Origin: Pseudomonas bohemica
Lineage (GTDB): Bacteria; Pseudomonadota; Gammaproteobacteria; Pseudomonadales; Pseudomonadaceae
Direction of reading: 5' to 3'
Length of the DNA stretch: 64,000 nt
Assembly (NCBI RefSeq): GCF_002934685.1
Contig: NZ_NKHL01000096.1
Location: 1-64,000, forward strand
A program made the position numbers and the translations under genes. The notes beneath the pieces were generated by a model. It made no database searches. It was not told the origin of the DNA and saw only the letters and a program-made list of their open reading frames with translations. Each line of letters begins with the position of its first letter. Position 1 is the stretch's first letter. Shown piece after piece: positions 48,685 through 58,965 of the stretch.

Positions 48685-49040
48685 GGAAGTCGACTTACCT
48701 CTGAAAAAGGTGCGGGCATGCCCGTCCAGCTAAACGTGCTGGCTGCGCATTATGAAATAAGCAGGGCCAACCTTACAAAGTCTTTACTGATTTTCTGCTG
48801 CACGGGCCTGATTGCCCTGTGTTTGGGGGCTCGAAGCGGTGTGCGTTACCCGGTATTGAACAAAACATTCCGAGAACAGTGCGAATCAACTGTCGGGATC
48901 AGATTGCTGCGGGCGCTTTCGGAGGAAAGCGTCGGGCCCGTTGCGTATTCATCGACAGACATTGCGCTTTCGCTGCCGTCGTAACCTTCGACGTCTCCTA
49001 CAGACGATGCGTCGCTCCAGGGATGTGGCTAACGCAATAC
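48685..49040. other. Intergenic stretch before the hemL REP
   Basis: No gene is firmly supported. A plus-strand frame from ATG 48718 (MPVQLNVLAAHYEISR..., 88 residues with one hydrophobic stretch) has a weak AAGG site and unusual codon use and is probably chance. A small hairpin CGCTTTC / GAAAGCG lies near 48918-48935. Confidence 0.35.
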
Positions 49041-49128
49041 GGTAGGAGCGCGCTTACCCGCGAAGGCGTTGGGTCAGGCAACATCAATGTCGCTGGGCTG
49101 ATGCCTTTGCCGGCAAGCGCTTCTACCG
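49041..49128. repeat. REP pair (BIME), class A
   Basis: Inverted class A cores (GGAGCGCGCTTACCCGCGA and a degenerate partner) just past the hemL stop codon. Confidence 0.8.
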
Positions 49129-49135
49129 ACTCGTT

Positions 49136-50419
49136 TTATTTCAACTGCGCGAACGCCTTCTCGGCCGCGTCCAGCGTATGTTGCAACTCCGTTTCGCCAT
49201 GAGCGATGGAGGTGAAACCGGCTTCGAATGCGCTCGGCGCCAGGTACACCCCGCCTTCGAGCATCAGGTGGAAGAAACGTTTGAAGCGATCGGCGTCGCT
49301 GCTCATTACGTCCTGGAAGGTGACGATCTGTTTCGCGTCGGTGAAATACAGGCCGAACATGCCACCCGCCTGCGTCGTCACGAACGCAATACCCGCCGCG
49401 TCCGCGCGTTGTTGCAGGCCTTCGAGCATGCGTGTGGTGTAGGCACTCAGCTCGTCATGGAAACCCGGGCGGCTGATCAGGCGCAGTGTGGTCAGGCCCG
49501 CAGCCATCGCCAGCGGATTACCGGACAGCGTGCCAGCCTGATACACCGGACCCAGCGGCGCGATGTGCGACATGATCTCGCGCTTACCGCCGAAGCAGCC
49601 CACCGGCATGCCGCCGCCGATGATCTTGCCGAAGGTGCTCAAGTCAGGCTTGACGCCGTAGTAGGCTTGGGCTCCACCAAGGGCTATACGGAAGCCGGTC
49701 ATCACTTCGTCGAAAATCAGCACCACGCCATGCTTGTCGCATTCTTCACGCAGGCCTTGCAGGAAGCCCGGCGCGGGAGGCACGCAGTTCATGTTGCCGG
49801 CGACCGGCTCGACGATGATGCAGGCCACTTCCTGACCCACCTGCGCGAGCATCACCTTGACCGCCTCGATGTCGTTGAACGGCAAGGTCAGCGTGTGTTT
49901 GGCAAACGCCGCCGGAACGCCTGGCGAGCTTGGCACACCCAGGGTCAGCGCGCCGGAACCGGCTTTGACCAGCAGGCTGTCGGAGTGGCCGTGGTAGCAG
50001 CCTTCGAATTTGATGATGCTGTCGCGTCCGGTATAACCGCGGGCCAGACGGATCGCGCTCATAGTGGCTTCGGTGCCGGAGCTGACCATGCGCACCATTT
50101 CCATCGACGGCACGATCGAGCAGACCAGATCGGCCATCTCGGTTTCCATCGCGGTCGGCGCGCCATAGGACAGGCCGTGTTCGAGCTGCTTGCGCACGGC
50201 GTCCAGCACCTCGGGGTGGCTGTGACCAAGAATCATTGGGCCCCAGGAACCCACGTAATCGACGTAGCGTTTGTCGTCTTCGTCGGTGACGTAGGCCCCA
50301 GCGGCGTGTTTGAAGAACAACGGGGTGCCACCGACGCTCTTGAACGCACGGACCGGCGAATTGACGCCGCCGGGAATGTGTTTCTGTGCGTTGGCGAACA
50401 GGGTTTCAGAACGGGACAT
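49136..50419 (-). CDS. hemL: Glutamate-1-semialdehyde 2,1-aminomutase
   Basis: PLP enzyme of 427 residues forming 5-aminolevulinate for haem synthesis. Seen: [16 protein letters not shown] near residue 16, [17 protein letters not shown] near 117, [16 protein letters not shown] near 145, [10 protein letters not shown] near 240, and the PLP lysine in [15 protein letters not shown] near 265. The last gene of the thiD-thiE-hemL unit, 50 nt after thiE. Same gene order as in P. aeruginosa. Confidence 0.97.
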   Translation of the reverse strand: MSRSETLFANAQKHIPGGVNSPVRAFKSVGGTPLFFKHAAGAYVTDEDDKRYVDYVGSWGPMILGHSHPEVLDAVRKQLEHGLSYGAPTAMETEMADLVCSIVPSMEMVRMVSSGTEATMSAIRLARGYTGRDSIIKFEGCYHGHSDSLLVKAGSGALTLGVPSSPGVPAAFAKHTLTLPFNDIEAVKVMLAQVGQEVACIIVEPVAGNMNCVPPAPGFLQGLREECDKHGVVLIFDEVMTGFRIALGGAQAYYGVKPDLSTFGKIIGGGMPVGCFGGKREIMSHIAPLGPVYQAGTLSGNPLAMAAGLTTLRLISRPGFHDELSAYTTRMLEGLQQRADAAGIAFVTTQAGGMFGLYFTDAKQIVTFQDVMSSDADRFKRFFHLMLEGGVYLAPSAFEAGFTSIAHGETELQHTLDAAEKAFAQLK

Positions 50420-50469
50420 GGTGAAGGTCTCTGTTTGAATCGAATGAGATGAACCGGCCCGACGTGGGG

Positions 50470-51096
50470 TCAGGCTGGTTTGAACAAGTCGTTGAAGGCA
50501 CGGGCGCGACGCGTCACTTCCTGAGTGGAATCAGCACCGAACAGGCCATGCACCACCGCGAGCAGATCGGCGCCGTGAGCGACCAGCGGGGCGGCGTTTT
50601 CCAGGGTGACGCCGCCGATGACGGCGATCGGCAATTTGATCCGCGTTCGTGCTTGGGCCAGCATTTCAAGGCTGCACGCAGGCGCACCGGGCTTGGTGTT
50701 GGAGTTGAAGAAGCGGCCAAACGCGACGTAGGTAGCACCGTCGATCCTGGCTTTCTCCGCCAGTTCAAGCTGCGCATGGCAGGTGGCACCGACGATGGCC
50801 TTGTGACCGAGCAGGGCGCGGGCGTCTGGCAGCGAGCCGTCGGTTTGCCCCAGATGCACGCCGACACCAAGACGGGCAGCGACTTCGGCGTCATCGTTGA
50901 TGATCAGGCGGGTCTTGTAGCGCTCGCACAGCTTGAGCAGTTCGGAGGCCTCACGCAGACGGCGTGTCTCGTCACCGGATTTATCGCGGTATTGCAGAAG
51001 AGTCACGCCACCATCGAGCGCGGCTTCGACATAGGCCAGGAATTTGCCGGCCAACAGTTGGCTGTCGGTAACGGCATACAAGCCACGTAATTTCAT
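50470..51096 (-). CDS. thiE: Thiamine phosphate synthase
   Basis: Couples hydroxymethylpyrimidine pyrophosphate with the thiazole phosphate. TIM barrel of 208 residues. Seen: [27 protein letters not shown] with the QYRxK signature near residue 35, [24 protein letters not shown] near 65, [28 protein letters not shown], and IGGVTLENA. 24 nt after thiD. Confidence 0.96.
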   Translation of the reverse strand: MKLRGLYAVTDSQLLAGKFLAYVEAALDGGVTLLQYRDKSGDETRRLREASELLKLCERYKTRLIINDDAEVAARLGVGVHLGQTDGSLPDARALLGHKAIVGATCHAQLELAEKARIDGATYVAFGRFFNSNTKPGAPACSLEMLAQARTRIKLPIAVIGGVTLENAAPLVAHGADLLAVVHGLFGADSTQEVTRRARAFNDLFKPA

Positions 51097-51120
51097 CAGG
51101 GGTGCCTCTTTTTCGTGGCG

Positions 51121-51918
51121 TTACGAGCAGAAATCCAGCGGCAGGCGGCGGGGTACGAACTGGCCTTTGCCCAGCTGTTCGGCGTCGCGCAGCGTGCGCC
51201 AAGTGTAGTCCAGCGCGGTTTGCACGGCGCTGATTACGTCTTGCCCGAGGGCCAGGCGACCGGCCAGAGCGCTGGCCAGCGTGCAGCCGGAGCCGTGATA
51301 GCTGCCCGGCAGGCGCTGGCAGGTAAACGTGTGCGACTGGCCGTTGCGAATGTACAACCGATTGTGAACCTCATTCTCGTCCCCGTGCCCGCCGGTAATC
51401 AGCAGATGCTCGCAGAACGGCAAGAGCTTTTCGGCACATTCGTCGGCAGTGCCCTCAGGCAGTTCGGCCAGAATCCGTGCTTCGGGCAGATTTGGCGTGG
51501 CAATGGTCGCCAGCGGCAGCAGACGCTCGCGCATCGCATAGCCCACTTCGTCCTTGCCCAATCGGCCGCCGCCGCCAGCACGCAGGACCGGGTCGCAAAC
51601 CAGCGGCAGATGCGGGTTGGCCTGGAGCAACTCGACCACGGTGTCGACCATTTCCAGCGAGCCGAGCATCCCCAGCTTCACGGCAGCCACGGGAGAGTCG
51701 TTGAGCACGGCATTGGCCTGAGCCAACACCCACTCGCGATCCAGAACGCGAAAGTCGGTGACGTTCACGGTGTCTTGCACGGTCAGCGCGGTGACCGCCG
51801 GAGCGGCGTGGCAACCCTGGGCGAGCAGGGCTTCGATATCTGCCTGCAAGCCGGCGCCGCCACTGGGGTCGTGGCCGGAGAGACAGAGGACAACGGGGCG
51901 GGAGCTATAGATATTCAT
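51121..51918 (-). CDS. thiD: Hydroxymethylpyrimidine/phosphomethylpyrimidine kinase
   Basis: Ribokinase-fold kinase of 265 residues phosphorylating HMP and HMP-P for thiamine synthesis. Seen: LCLSGHDPSGGAGLQADIEALLAQG (GxDPSGGAGLQAD) near residue 12, AVTALTVQDT, VKLGMLGS, VCDPVLRAGGGG, and the anion-hole/catalytic region PGSYHGSGCTLASALAG near 215. ATG 51918 (MNIYSSRPVV) is preferred to 51984. No TPP riboswitch was recognised upstream. Divergent from the sensor kinase gene. Confidence 0.95.
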   Translation of the reverse strand: MNIYSSRPVVLCLSGHDPSGGAGLQADIEALLAQGCHAAPAVTALTVQDTVNVTDFRVLDREWVLAQANAVLNDSPVAAVKLGMLGSLEMVDTVVELLQANPHLPLVCDPVLRAGGGGRLGKDEVGYAMRERLLPLATIATPNLPEARILAELPEGTADECAEKLLPFCEHLLITGGHGDENEVHNRLYIRNGQSHTFTCQRLPGSYHGSGCTLASALAGRLALGQDVISAVQTALDYTWRTLRDAEQLGKGQFVPRRLPLDFCS

Positions 51919-52257
51919 GGTGCGCGAGCTTACCACTAAAGCTTTTGCCGGGCCGCTGGTCGGCGGCAGATTTTTCGTCTGCACCGGCTCAAGGGCTCCA
52001 GGCCGCTGCCTGCGGGCATGGCTGCGCCAGTCGTCCTGAAAGCATCACGAAATTGGGGTGGGTGACGATACAGATAGTGTCATGCGGCCATCGGTCGTTA
52101 TGCTGCCTGCCCATATTCTGTTTCTTCTGCCAAAAGAGTGAATGCAAGTGCGTTGCCCGTTAAACAAGCTGGCCGAAATCCCGGCCCGGAATCCAATATT
52201 GCCTCCCATGGATCAAGGGTTTCACGTCGCCGCTCAGAATATTGTCGGCGGTGGTTC

Positions 52258-54213
52258 ATGCGTCTTCTCCTGACCCTGCTGCTGACTCTGCTCCCAACGC
52301 TGGCCTGTGCCCTGGAGTTCGATGAAACCACGCGCATGCTGCCGCTCGGTCGCGCGACGCAGGTATTCGAAGACCCGACAGGCAGCGCCGCCATCGAAGA
52401 GGTGTCATCGCCCAAAGGCCAGGCCCGGTTTCGCGCGCTCGACGCCGGTTCACTCAACGCGGGTTTCTCGGAATCGGCGTTCTGGCTGAAGGTGCAATTG
52501 ACCTATCGCCCGGTCAATCCGGTCGCTTCCGCAGACTGGCTGCTCGAGCTTGCCTATCCGCCGATGGATCACGTGGACCTGTACCTCGCCAGTGAAACCG
52601 CCGAGCCCAGCCTTACCTGGCAGACCGGCGACATGCTGCCCTTCGACAGCCGTCAGATAAAGCAAAACAACTACCTGTTCGACCTGAACCTCAAACCTAA
52701 CCAAAGCAAGACCGCGTATGTACGCGTCGCCAGTCACGGCTCGGTGCAGGCGCCGCTCAATCTCTGGGCCGGTCACGCCTACATCGAAGACCAGCCAGCG
52801 CGGCTTTACGTGCTCGGGATGATTTACGGCGTGCTGGCGGTAATGTTGGTCTACAACCTGTTCATCTACCTGAGCGTGCGTGACACCAGCTATCTCTATT
52901 ACATCCTTTACATCACCTGCTTCGGGTTGTATCAGGTGTCGGTCAATGGCGCCGGAATCGAGTTTCTGTGGCCGGACAGCCCTTGGTGGGCCAACACGTC
53001 CACCACTTTCCTGATCGCTGCGGCAATCCTGTTCGCCAGCCAGTTCGCACGCAAATTCCTGCAAACCCCAAGACTGGGCCGCTGGCTGGATACACCGTTG
53101 CTGCTGATGATGACCTGCGCAACGGTGATCATGCTGCTGGCGCTGACTCAGGATTACGGCATCGCGTTGCGTCTGGTGACAGGGCTGGTGTTGCTGTTCA
53201 CGCCGGTCATCCTGCTGATCGGCATCGTTGCCTGGCTCAAGGGGCGCCGCGTCGCGCGTTATTTCATCTTCGCCTGGTCGGCGTTTCTGCTGGGCGGCGT
53301 CATCAACGCCACCATGTTGCTGGGGCAGTTGCCGAATAACTTCTGGACCATGTACGCCAGCCAGATCGGTTCGGTGGTGGAGGTCGCGCTGCTGTCGCTG
53401 GCGTTGGCCGATCGCATTAACACTATGCGCGACCGCCAGACGCAGATACTGGCGCAGTCGAGCAGGGATCTGGAGAAGCTCAACCAGCAACTGGCCGTGA
53501 GTAACCGCCTCAAAGACGAGTTTCTGGCAACCCTTACTCACGAACTGCGCACGCCGATGAACGGCGTGATCGGCTCGCTTGAGCTGATGCAGATGGACTG
53601 GGCCGAAGACGAAATCGAGCTGTACCGCCAGACCGCCGCCGACTCGGCGCAAAACATGATGGGCATCGTCAACGGTATCCTGACCCTCACCGAATTGCAG
53701 GCCGGACGCATCAAGGTGCGCAGCGAAGCCTTCAGCCTGCGCCACTTGCTGTTTCAGCTGCGCAGCACATTCGAGCCTCTGGCCCGCGGCAAGGGCCTTG
53801 CCCTTAGCGTCGAACTGGACGAAGACCTGCCGGACAGCCTGCAGGGCGATGAACTGAAGTTGCGCCAGTGTCTGGATTGTCTGGTGGACAACGCCATCAA
53901 GTTCACTCAAAACGGCTCTATCAGGATAAGTGTGAAAGGCCACACCGACGAGCAGCAGGTGCGCTTGCTGATGGACGTCATCGACACCGGCATTGGTTTC
54001 GTTCGGCTGGACGAAGAGACGCTGTACGCCAACTTCTATCAGGTCGACGGATCCATGACCCGCGAGTACGGCGGCCTTGGAATTGGGCTGGCGATCTGTC
54101 GGCAATTGATCGAATTGCAGGGCGGGCGTTTGAGCCATCAGTCGGAGCCGGGCAATGGCAGTCAGTTCAGGTTGAGTCTGGATGTACAACGGGCGGCGTT
54201 GCCGGTGGTTTGA
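52258..54213 (+). CDS. ladS: 7TMR-DISM sensor histidine kinase, LadS-type, without receiver domain
   Basis: Membrane sensor kinase of about 651 residues: Sec signal to residue 18, 7TMR-DISM extracellular domain about 25-170, seven-helix region about 185-385, HisKA with the phospho-histidine in FLATLTHELRTPMNGV near 427, and an HATPase with DNAIKFTQNG and GGLGIGLAICRQLI near 540-630. Its place next to thiD-thiE-hemL is that of ladS in P. aeruginosa, whose product feeds the GacS/GacA-Rsm pathway. P. aeruginosa LadS has a C-terminal receiver domain; here the frame stops right after the ATPase domain. ATG 52258 is chosen for the clean signal peptide. Confidence 0.85.
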   Translation: MRLLLTLLLTLLPTLACALEFDETTRMLPLGRATQVFEDPTGSAAIEEVSSPKGQARFRALDAGSLNAGFSESAFWLKVQLTYRPVNPVASADWLLELAYPPMDHVDLYLASETAEPSLTWQTGDMLPFDSRQIKQNNYLFDLNLKPNQSKTAYVRVASHGSVQAPLNLWAGHAYIEDQPARLYVLGMIYGVLAVMLVYNLFIYLSVRDTSYLYYILYITCFGLYQVSVNGAGIEFLWPDSPWWANTSTTFLIAAAILFASQFARKFLQTPRLGRWLDTPLLLMMTCATVIMLLALTQDYGIALRLVTGLVLLFTPVILLIGIVAWLKGRRVARYFIFAWSAFLLGGVINATMLLGQLPNNFWTMYASQIGSVVEVALLSLALADRINTMRDRQTQILAQSSRDLEKLNQQLAVSNRLKDEFLATLTHELRTPMNGVIGSLELMQMDWAEDEIELYRQTAADSAQNMMGIVNGILTLTELQAGRIKVRSEAFSLRHLLFQLRSTFEPLARGKGLALSVELDEDLPDSLQGDELKLRQCLDCLVDNAIKFTQNGSIRISVKGHTDEQQVRLLMDVIDTGIGFVRLDEETLYANFYQVDGSMTREYGGLGIGLAICRQLIELQGGRLSHQSEPGNGSQFRLSLDVQRAALPVV

Positions 54214-54226
54214 TGCGGGTATGAAC

Positions 54227-54309
54227 TGTCGGAGCGTGCTTGCCCGCGAGTGTGGGGCGATCCAGACCTGTCTGACCCTGCGCTATCGCGGGCAAGCGCG
54301 CTCCTACAA
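54227..54309. repeat. REP pair (BIME), class A
   Basis: Inverted class A cores immediately after the ladS stop codon, in place of where a receiver-coding segment would lie in P. aeruginosa. Confidence 0.88.
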
Positions 54310-54438
54310 CTAGAGCTGTCAGCAGGGCAAAACCGCCGTCATTTAGTCGCCTATGGCGCTTTTTTCGGCTTGCGCTGCGTGATTCACTGGTTCGCATCTG
54401 CGCGATCGCCGCGTGCCGACTCGAACCGGAGCCCGCCC

Positions 54439-56088
54439 ATGAATCTGCATCAGTTCGCCGAAACCCATGAAGTCACCAATCAGCCGCCGTCGCTGGACGG
54501 GACTAACCTCTATCGCATTGACCTGCCGTTGCAGGAATGGTCGAAGCGTTTCGGTGCAGGCTGGGCGGAATCGAGAATCGATGCGTACGGCGCTCTGGCG
54601 GGCGGACCGCTGATGGAGGCGGGCTTCCTCGCCAACCAGAACAAACCGGTGTTCGCCAGCCATGACCGCTATGGCCATCGCATAGACCTGGTGGAGTTTC
54701 ATCCCGCCTATCATCAGTTAATGCAGACCGCTGTCGAGCACGGCATTCCCTCGTTACCCTGGACCGACCCACGGCAAGGCGCCCACGTCGCCCGCGCGTC
54801 CATGAGCTACCTGCATACGCAGGCCGAAGCGGGCAGCGGCTGTCCGCTGACCATGACCTTCGCCAGCGTGCCCGCTCTCAGGTTGCAGCCTGATCTAGCC
54901 GATATCTGGCTGCCGAAAATCCTCGCCACCCAGTACGACCCGCGCAACGTTGGCATCGCTCACAAGGCCGGGGCCACCATCGGCATGGCTATGACTGAGA
55001 AGCAAGGCGGCACTGATGTGCGGGCCAATACCACGCGCGCTTATCCGGTTGGTCAACCCGGCCCCGGTCAGGCGTATGAGCTGGTCGGCCACAAGTGGTT
55101 CTGCTCGGCGCCGATGTGTGACGCCTTCCTGACCCTGGCACAGACTGACAAGGGCCTGACCTGTTTCCTGCTGCCGCGCCATCGCCCGGACGACACTCGC
55201 AACGAGTTCTACATACAGCGCCTGAAGAACAAACTGGGTAACTGGTCCAACGCCTCCAGCGAGGTCGAGTTTCGCGGTGCACTGGCCTGGATGGTCGGCG
55301 AAGAAGGGCGTGGGGTGCCGACAATCATCGAAATGGTCGCCATGACACGCTTCGATTGCATGACCGGTTCCAGCGCCTTGATGCGTCAGGCGCTGACCCA
55401 GGCTGCGCATCATTGCGCACATCGCAGTGTCGGCGGGCGTGTGCTCAGCGAGCAGCCATTGATGCAGAACGTGTTGGCGGATCTGGCGTTGGAGAGCGAA
55501 GCTGCGCTGGCGTTGACCCTGCGCATGGGGCGTGCGCTGGAGCGTCTGGACGATTCCCATGAAGCGCGTTTCGCCAGGCTGGTAACGGCGGTCGGCAAGT
55601 ATTGGATCTGCAAGCGCGCCCCAGCCATGATCAACGAAGCCGCCGAATGCATGGGGGGCGCGGGGTACGTCGAAGACACCATCCTGCCGCGTCTATATAG
55701 AGAAGCGCCGGTCAACTCGACGTGGGAGGGCTCGGGCAACGTGCAGTGCCTGGACGTGTTGCGCGCGCTGTCCAAGGAGCCGGGCGTACTCGATGCGCTG
55801 TTTGATGAATTGGGCGATGGCCATGGCGATGCGCGCCTGGCGGCGCATATCGAGCAGTTGAAGACGGCGTTCATGGACACCAGCGACATCCAGTACCGCG
55901 CCCGGCAATTGACCGAAGACATCGCCGTCGGCCTGCAGGCCAAGCTGCTGCTCGAAGCGGGGAATTCGGTGGTCAGCGACGGCTTCATCGCCGGACGGCT
56001 GCAACACCCTGGCCGGGTCTACGGCGCGCTGCCGCGTGGGGTGGATGTCGAGGCGCTGGTGGCCAGGTCGTCGCCTCAGGTGGGATGA
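54439..56088 (+). CDS. Acyl-CoA dehydrogenase family protein, AidB-like
   Basis: Flavoprotein of 549 residues closest in pattern to AidB/isovaleryl-CoA dehydrogenases. Seen: TNLYRIDLPLQEW, GMAMTEKQGGTDVRANTT near residue 175 (flavin-site loop), GHKWFCSAPMCDAF, KNKLGNWSNASSEVEF, MTRFDCMTGSSALMR, and LYREAPVNSTWEGSGNVQCLDVLR near 415, the AidB hallmark. E. coli AidB is induced by alkylation and binds DNA and FAD; a repair role here is inferred. Single gene, starting at ATG 54439; the longer upstream frame runs through the REP region. Confidence 0.9.
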   Translation: MNLHQFAETHEVTNQPPSLDGTNLYRIDLPLQEWSKRFGAGWAESRIDAYGALAGGPLMEAGFLANQNKPVFASHDRYGHRIDLVEFHPAYHQLMQTAVEHGIPSLPWTDPRQGAHVARASMSYLHTQAEAGSGCPLTMTFASVPALRLQPDLADIWLPKILATQYDPRNVGIAHKAGATIGMAMTEKQGGTDVRANTTRAYPVGQPGPGQAYELVGHKWFCSAPMCDAFLTLAQTDKGLTCFLLPRHRPDDTRNEFYIQRLKNKLGNWSNASSEVEFRGALAWMVGEEGRGVPTIIEMVAMTRFDCMTGSSALMRQALTQAAHHCAHRSVGGRVLSEQPLMQNVLADLALESEAALALTLRMGRALERLDDSHEARFARLVTAVGKYWICKRAPAMINEAAECMGGAGYVEDTILPRLYREAPVNSTWEGSGNVQCLDVLRALSKEPGVLDALFDELGDGHGDARLAAHIEQLKTAFMDTSDIQYRARQLTEDIAVGLQAKLLLEAGNSVVSDGFIAGRLQHPGRVYGALPRGVDVEALVARSSPQVG

Positions 56089-56090
56089 AT

Positions 56091-56182
56091 TGTGTAAGAG
56101 CGCGCTTGCCCGCGATTTGCGGCGTTTCAGAGGCCCATCCGGCGACTGGCACAATGCTTTCGCGGGCAGTCGCGCTCCTGCA
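56091..56182. repeat. REP pair (BIME), class A
   Basis: Inverted class A cores between the AidB-like gene and amn. Confidence 0.85.
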
Positions 56183-56375
56183 ATGGAGCCCCGTGCAACT
56201 CGAGGTCATGACGCCCGGGTTCGGAGGTGACCTCATCATCCGTGGACGACACAATTCCACTGTAGGCGCTGCTGGAGGTTACGACAGTGGAGAACCGCTC
56301 TCTCTGACACAACTCGTGCCTTCGTCATCGGTTGCAGGCAAGATGGAGTCTTGCAAGATCAGAAGGATGCGCATC

Positions 56376-57839
56376 GTGACTGAAGCTTTTATTGTCGTAG
56401 AAAACGCCGAGCAAGCTGTGGACCGGCTTGCCGAGCTGCACGGACGTGCGACCAGCGCTTTGAGCCAGGCGCTCAAGCGTTATCTCAAGGATCGCGTCGA
56501 GCCCGACGCTGCCGAGCGTCTGCTGTTCCGCTACCCCGAACTGCGCCTGACCTATCACTGCCACGGCGAAGTACCGCTGACCACTCGTGCCTACGCCAAG
56601 GTGCAACTGCCCGGCACTTACAGCGTCACGGTCACTCACCCGGCGGCGTTCCGCAAATACCTGCTCGAACAGCTCGTGCCGTTGATGAACGACTTCACCG
56701 TCACGGTCGAAGTGGGCGTCAGCGAGCAGAACATTCCTTATCCGTACGTGGTCGAGCAGGGCGATGAACTGGCCGGCACGGGCGTCACCGCCGCGACGTT
56801 GGCCCGGGTGTTCCCGAGCACCGACCTGTCCGCCGCCACCGACGGCATCGCCGACGGCCTGTATGACTGGGCCAATACCGACCCGCTGCCACTGGCGCTG
56901 TTCGACGCCGCCCGGGTGGACTTCTCGCTGCGCCGCCTGGTGCACTACACCGGCAGCGACTGGCGCCATGTGCAGCCCTGGATTCTGCTGACCAACTACC
57001 ATCGCTACGTCGACCAGTTCATCGTTCACGGCCTGGAAAAACTGCGTGACGATCCGCGCTTCGTGAAAATGGTGCTGCCGGGCAATGTCATCGTCGACAA
57101 GAGCATGGACCACGGCGAGGCCCAGGCCATCGTCTCCAGCGTGGTCTGGCACCGCTACCAGATGCCGGCCTATCACCTGATCGCCGAAGACGGTCACGGC
57201 GTAACGCTGGTGAACATCGGTGTCGGCCCGTCCAACGCCAAGAACATCACTGACCATCTGGCCGTGCTGCGTCCGCATTGCTGGCTGATGATCGGCCACT
57301 GCGGCGGTCTGCGTCAGTCGCAGACCATCGGCGATTACGTACTGGCTCATGCTTACATGCGTCGCGACGGCATTCTTGACCGCGTACTGCCACCGAACAT
57401 CCCGATTCCCGCCCTGGCCGAGGTGCAACTGGCGTTGCAGGAATCGGCCGCGCAAGTCACGGGCGAGCGTGGCGACGATTTGAAAAAGCGCCTTCGTACC
57501 GGCACCGTGCTGACCTACGACGACCGCAATTGGGAGTTGCGCTGGGCGCAGGAGCGGCCGCTGATCAACCTGTCCCGCGCGGTGGCCGTGGACATGGAAA
57601 GCGGCACCATCGCAGCTCAAGGCTATCGCCTGCGTGTGCCCTACGGAACATTGCTCTGTGTTTCCGACAAGCCACTGCACAGCGAAATCAAGCTGCCGGG
57701 CTCGGCCAACGCCTTCTACGAGCGCGCCGTGACCCAACATTTGAGGATCGGTATTGCCGCGCTGGACCTGCTGCGCACTCAGCTCAACTCGTTGCATTCG
57801 CGCAAACTGCGCAGTTTCGATGAGCCGCCGTTCCGTTGA
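56376..57839 (+). CDS. amn: AMP nucleosidase
   Basis: Cleaves AMP to adenine and ribose 5-phosphate, about 487 residues. Layout: an N-terminal regulatory domain (about 1-170) and a C-terminal nucleoside phosphorylase fold with NIGVGPSNAKNITDHLAV near 285, LMIGHCGGLRQSQTIGDYVLAHAYMR near 300, NLSRAVAVDMESGTIAAQGYR near 390 and CVSDKPLHSEIKLPG. GTG 56376 is preferred to ATG 56367 because AGAAGG ends directly against that ATG but is 9 nt from the GTG. Followed by a terminator. Confidence 0.94.
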   Translation: MTEAFIVVENAEQAVDRLAELHGRATSALSQALKRYLKDRVEPDAAERLLFRYPELRLTYHCHGEVPLTTRAYAKVQLPGTYSVTVTHPAAFRKYLLEQLVPLMNDFTVTVEVGVSEQNIPYPYVVEQGDELAGTGVTAATLARVFPSTDLSAATDGIADGLYDWANTDPLPLALFDAARVDFSLRRLVHYTGSDWRHVQPWILLTNYHRYVDQFIVHGLEKLRDDPRFVKMVLPGNVIVDKSMDHGEAQAIVSSVVWHRYQMPAYHLIAEDGHGVTLVNIGVGPSNAKNITDHLAVLRPHCWLMIGHCGGLRQSQTIGDYVLAHAYMRRDGILDRVLPPNIPIPALAEVQLALQESAAQVTGERGDDLKKRLRTGTVLTYDDRNWELRWAQERPLINLSRAVAVDMESGTIAAQGYRLRVPYGTLLCVSDKPLHSEIKLPGSANAFYERAVTQHLRIGIAALDLLRTQLNSLHSRKLRSFDEPPFR

Positions 57840-57857
57840 ATCGCTAGGCGTTTAACA

Positions 57858-57884
57858 AAAGGGCCACTAAAGTGGCTCTTTCTG
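57858..57884 (+). terminator. Terminator of amn
   Basis: Stem AAAGGGCCAC / GTGGCTCTTT (one G-U pair) with loop TAAA, then CTGTTT; lies 19 nt past the amn stop. Confidence 0.85.
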
Positions 57885-57918
57885 TTTATGCCATATCTTC
57901 GAATCAGTTTGAGCCAAC

Positions 57919-58551
57919 ATGCCGCGCAACCAACGTCCTCCTTCCCGTCGTCCTGCGCCGAACACTTCGAGCGCGCCTCGCCGTGTCGCCAAGGCCCCGC
58001 CCGCCGAACCCCGACTGATCCTGTTCAACAAGCCGTTCGACGTGCTGACCCAATTCAGCGATGGCGAAGGTCGGGCGACGCTCAAGGACTACATCGAGAT
58101 CCCCGGCATCTACCCGGCCGGACGACTTGATCGCGACAGCGAAGGCTTGCTGTTGCTGACCAACGACGGGCGGTTGCAGGCGCGGATCGCCGATCCCAAA
58201 CACAAACTGGCCAAGACGTACTGGGTGCAGGTGGAGGGCGAACCCTCGGATGAGCAATTGCAAAAACTGCGCGATGGCGTCGAATTGAATGACGGCCCGA
58301 CCTTGCCTGCGCAGGCGCGGCGCCTGGACGAGCCTGAACTGTGGCCGCGCAATCCGCCCGTGCGCTTTCGCAAGAGTGTGCCGACTCATTGGCTGGAACT
58401 GGTCATCAAGGAAGGCCGGAATCGGCAGGTGCGTCGAATGACTGCGGCGGTCGGGCTGCCCACCCTGCGGCTGGTGCGGGTGCGGATTGGCGACTGGAGC
58501 ATCGAAGGGCTGGGTCAGGGGCAGTGGCGGGAAGTGCCAGCGAAGTTGTGA
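57919..58551 (+). CDS. rluE: 23S rRNA pseudouridine synthase RluE-like
   Basis: RsuA/RluB/E/F family synthase of 210 residues. Seen: an N-terminal basic Pro/Arg tail, [16 protein letters not shown] near residue 34, the catalytic Asp in [19 protein letters not shown] near 70, [12 protein letters not shown], and [25 protein letters not shown]. No N-terminal S4 domain is present, which fits RluE (position 2457) rather than RsuA or RluB. Confidence 0.92.
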   Translation: MPRNQRPPSRRPAPNTSSAPRRVAKAPPAEPRLILFNKPFDVLTQFSDGEGRATLKDYIEIPGIYPAGRLDRDSEGLLLLTNDGRLQARIADPKHKLAKTYWVQVEGEPSDEQLQKLRDGVELNDGPTLPAQARRLDEPELWPRNPPVRFRKSVPTHWLELVIKEGRNRQVRRMTAAVGLPTLRLVRVRIGDWSIEGLGQGQWREVPAKL

Positions 58552-58597
58552 GTGCAGCTATGGGGCAAGCAGGATCCTGCGACGGGCACGCGTCAAC

Positions 58598-58686
58598 TGT
58601 AGGAGCGCGTTTGCCCGCGATGGTGGTATGTCTGTTGTATTCATGTTGGCTGACCGAACGCCCTCGCGGGCAACCGCGCTCCTACA
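58598..58686. repeat. REP pair (BIME), class A
   Basis: Well-conserved inverted class A cores in the convergent gap between rluE and the DUF2788 gene. Confidence 0.9.
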
Positions 58687-58706
58687 AGGGTAGATGGCCG
58701 CTGAAA

Positions 58707-58913
58707 TCACTGATGCTGCTCAAGATAGGCAATCACCACCGTCTTGATCACAAACGCCATTACCCCCAGCCCCAGCACCCCGAACAAAATCATCGTGCCA
58801 AACCGCCCAGCCTTGGATTTCTTTGCCAGGTCCCAGACGATGAAACCCATGAAACCGATCAGCACGGTCACCAGAATGGTCATCATCCACTCTTCGAACA
58901 CCTCGGGTTCCAT
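58707..58913 (-). CDS. DUF2788 small membrane protein
   Basis: Small protein of 68 residues with two membrane helices (MMTILVTVLIGFMGFIVWDL and a second near 40-60) joined by a basic loop (AKKSKAGRFG), the DUF2788 pattern. ATG 58913 (MEPEVFEEW) has AGGAG six bases upstream; the ATG six bases earlier would sit too close to it. Function unknown. It ends at a REP pair. Confidence 0.85.
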   Translation of the reverse strand: MEPEVFEEWMMTILVTVLIGFMGFIVWDLAKKSKAGRFGTMILFGVLGLGVMAFVIKTVVIAYLEQHQ

Positions 58914-58965
58914 GATCATCTCCTGTGAGTGGGCGGGCTTGCGAGTATAGAGCGCCGTCCTGGCA

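Noticed and set aside
48718..48984. Plus-strand frame of 88 codons upstream of hemL
   Set aside because: Weak ribosome site, unusual codon use and no recognisable features; noted within the intergenic entry only.
51919..52140. Possible TPP riboswitch upstream of thiD
   Set aside because: No CTGAGA or other thi-box core was found on the minus strand.
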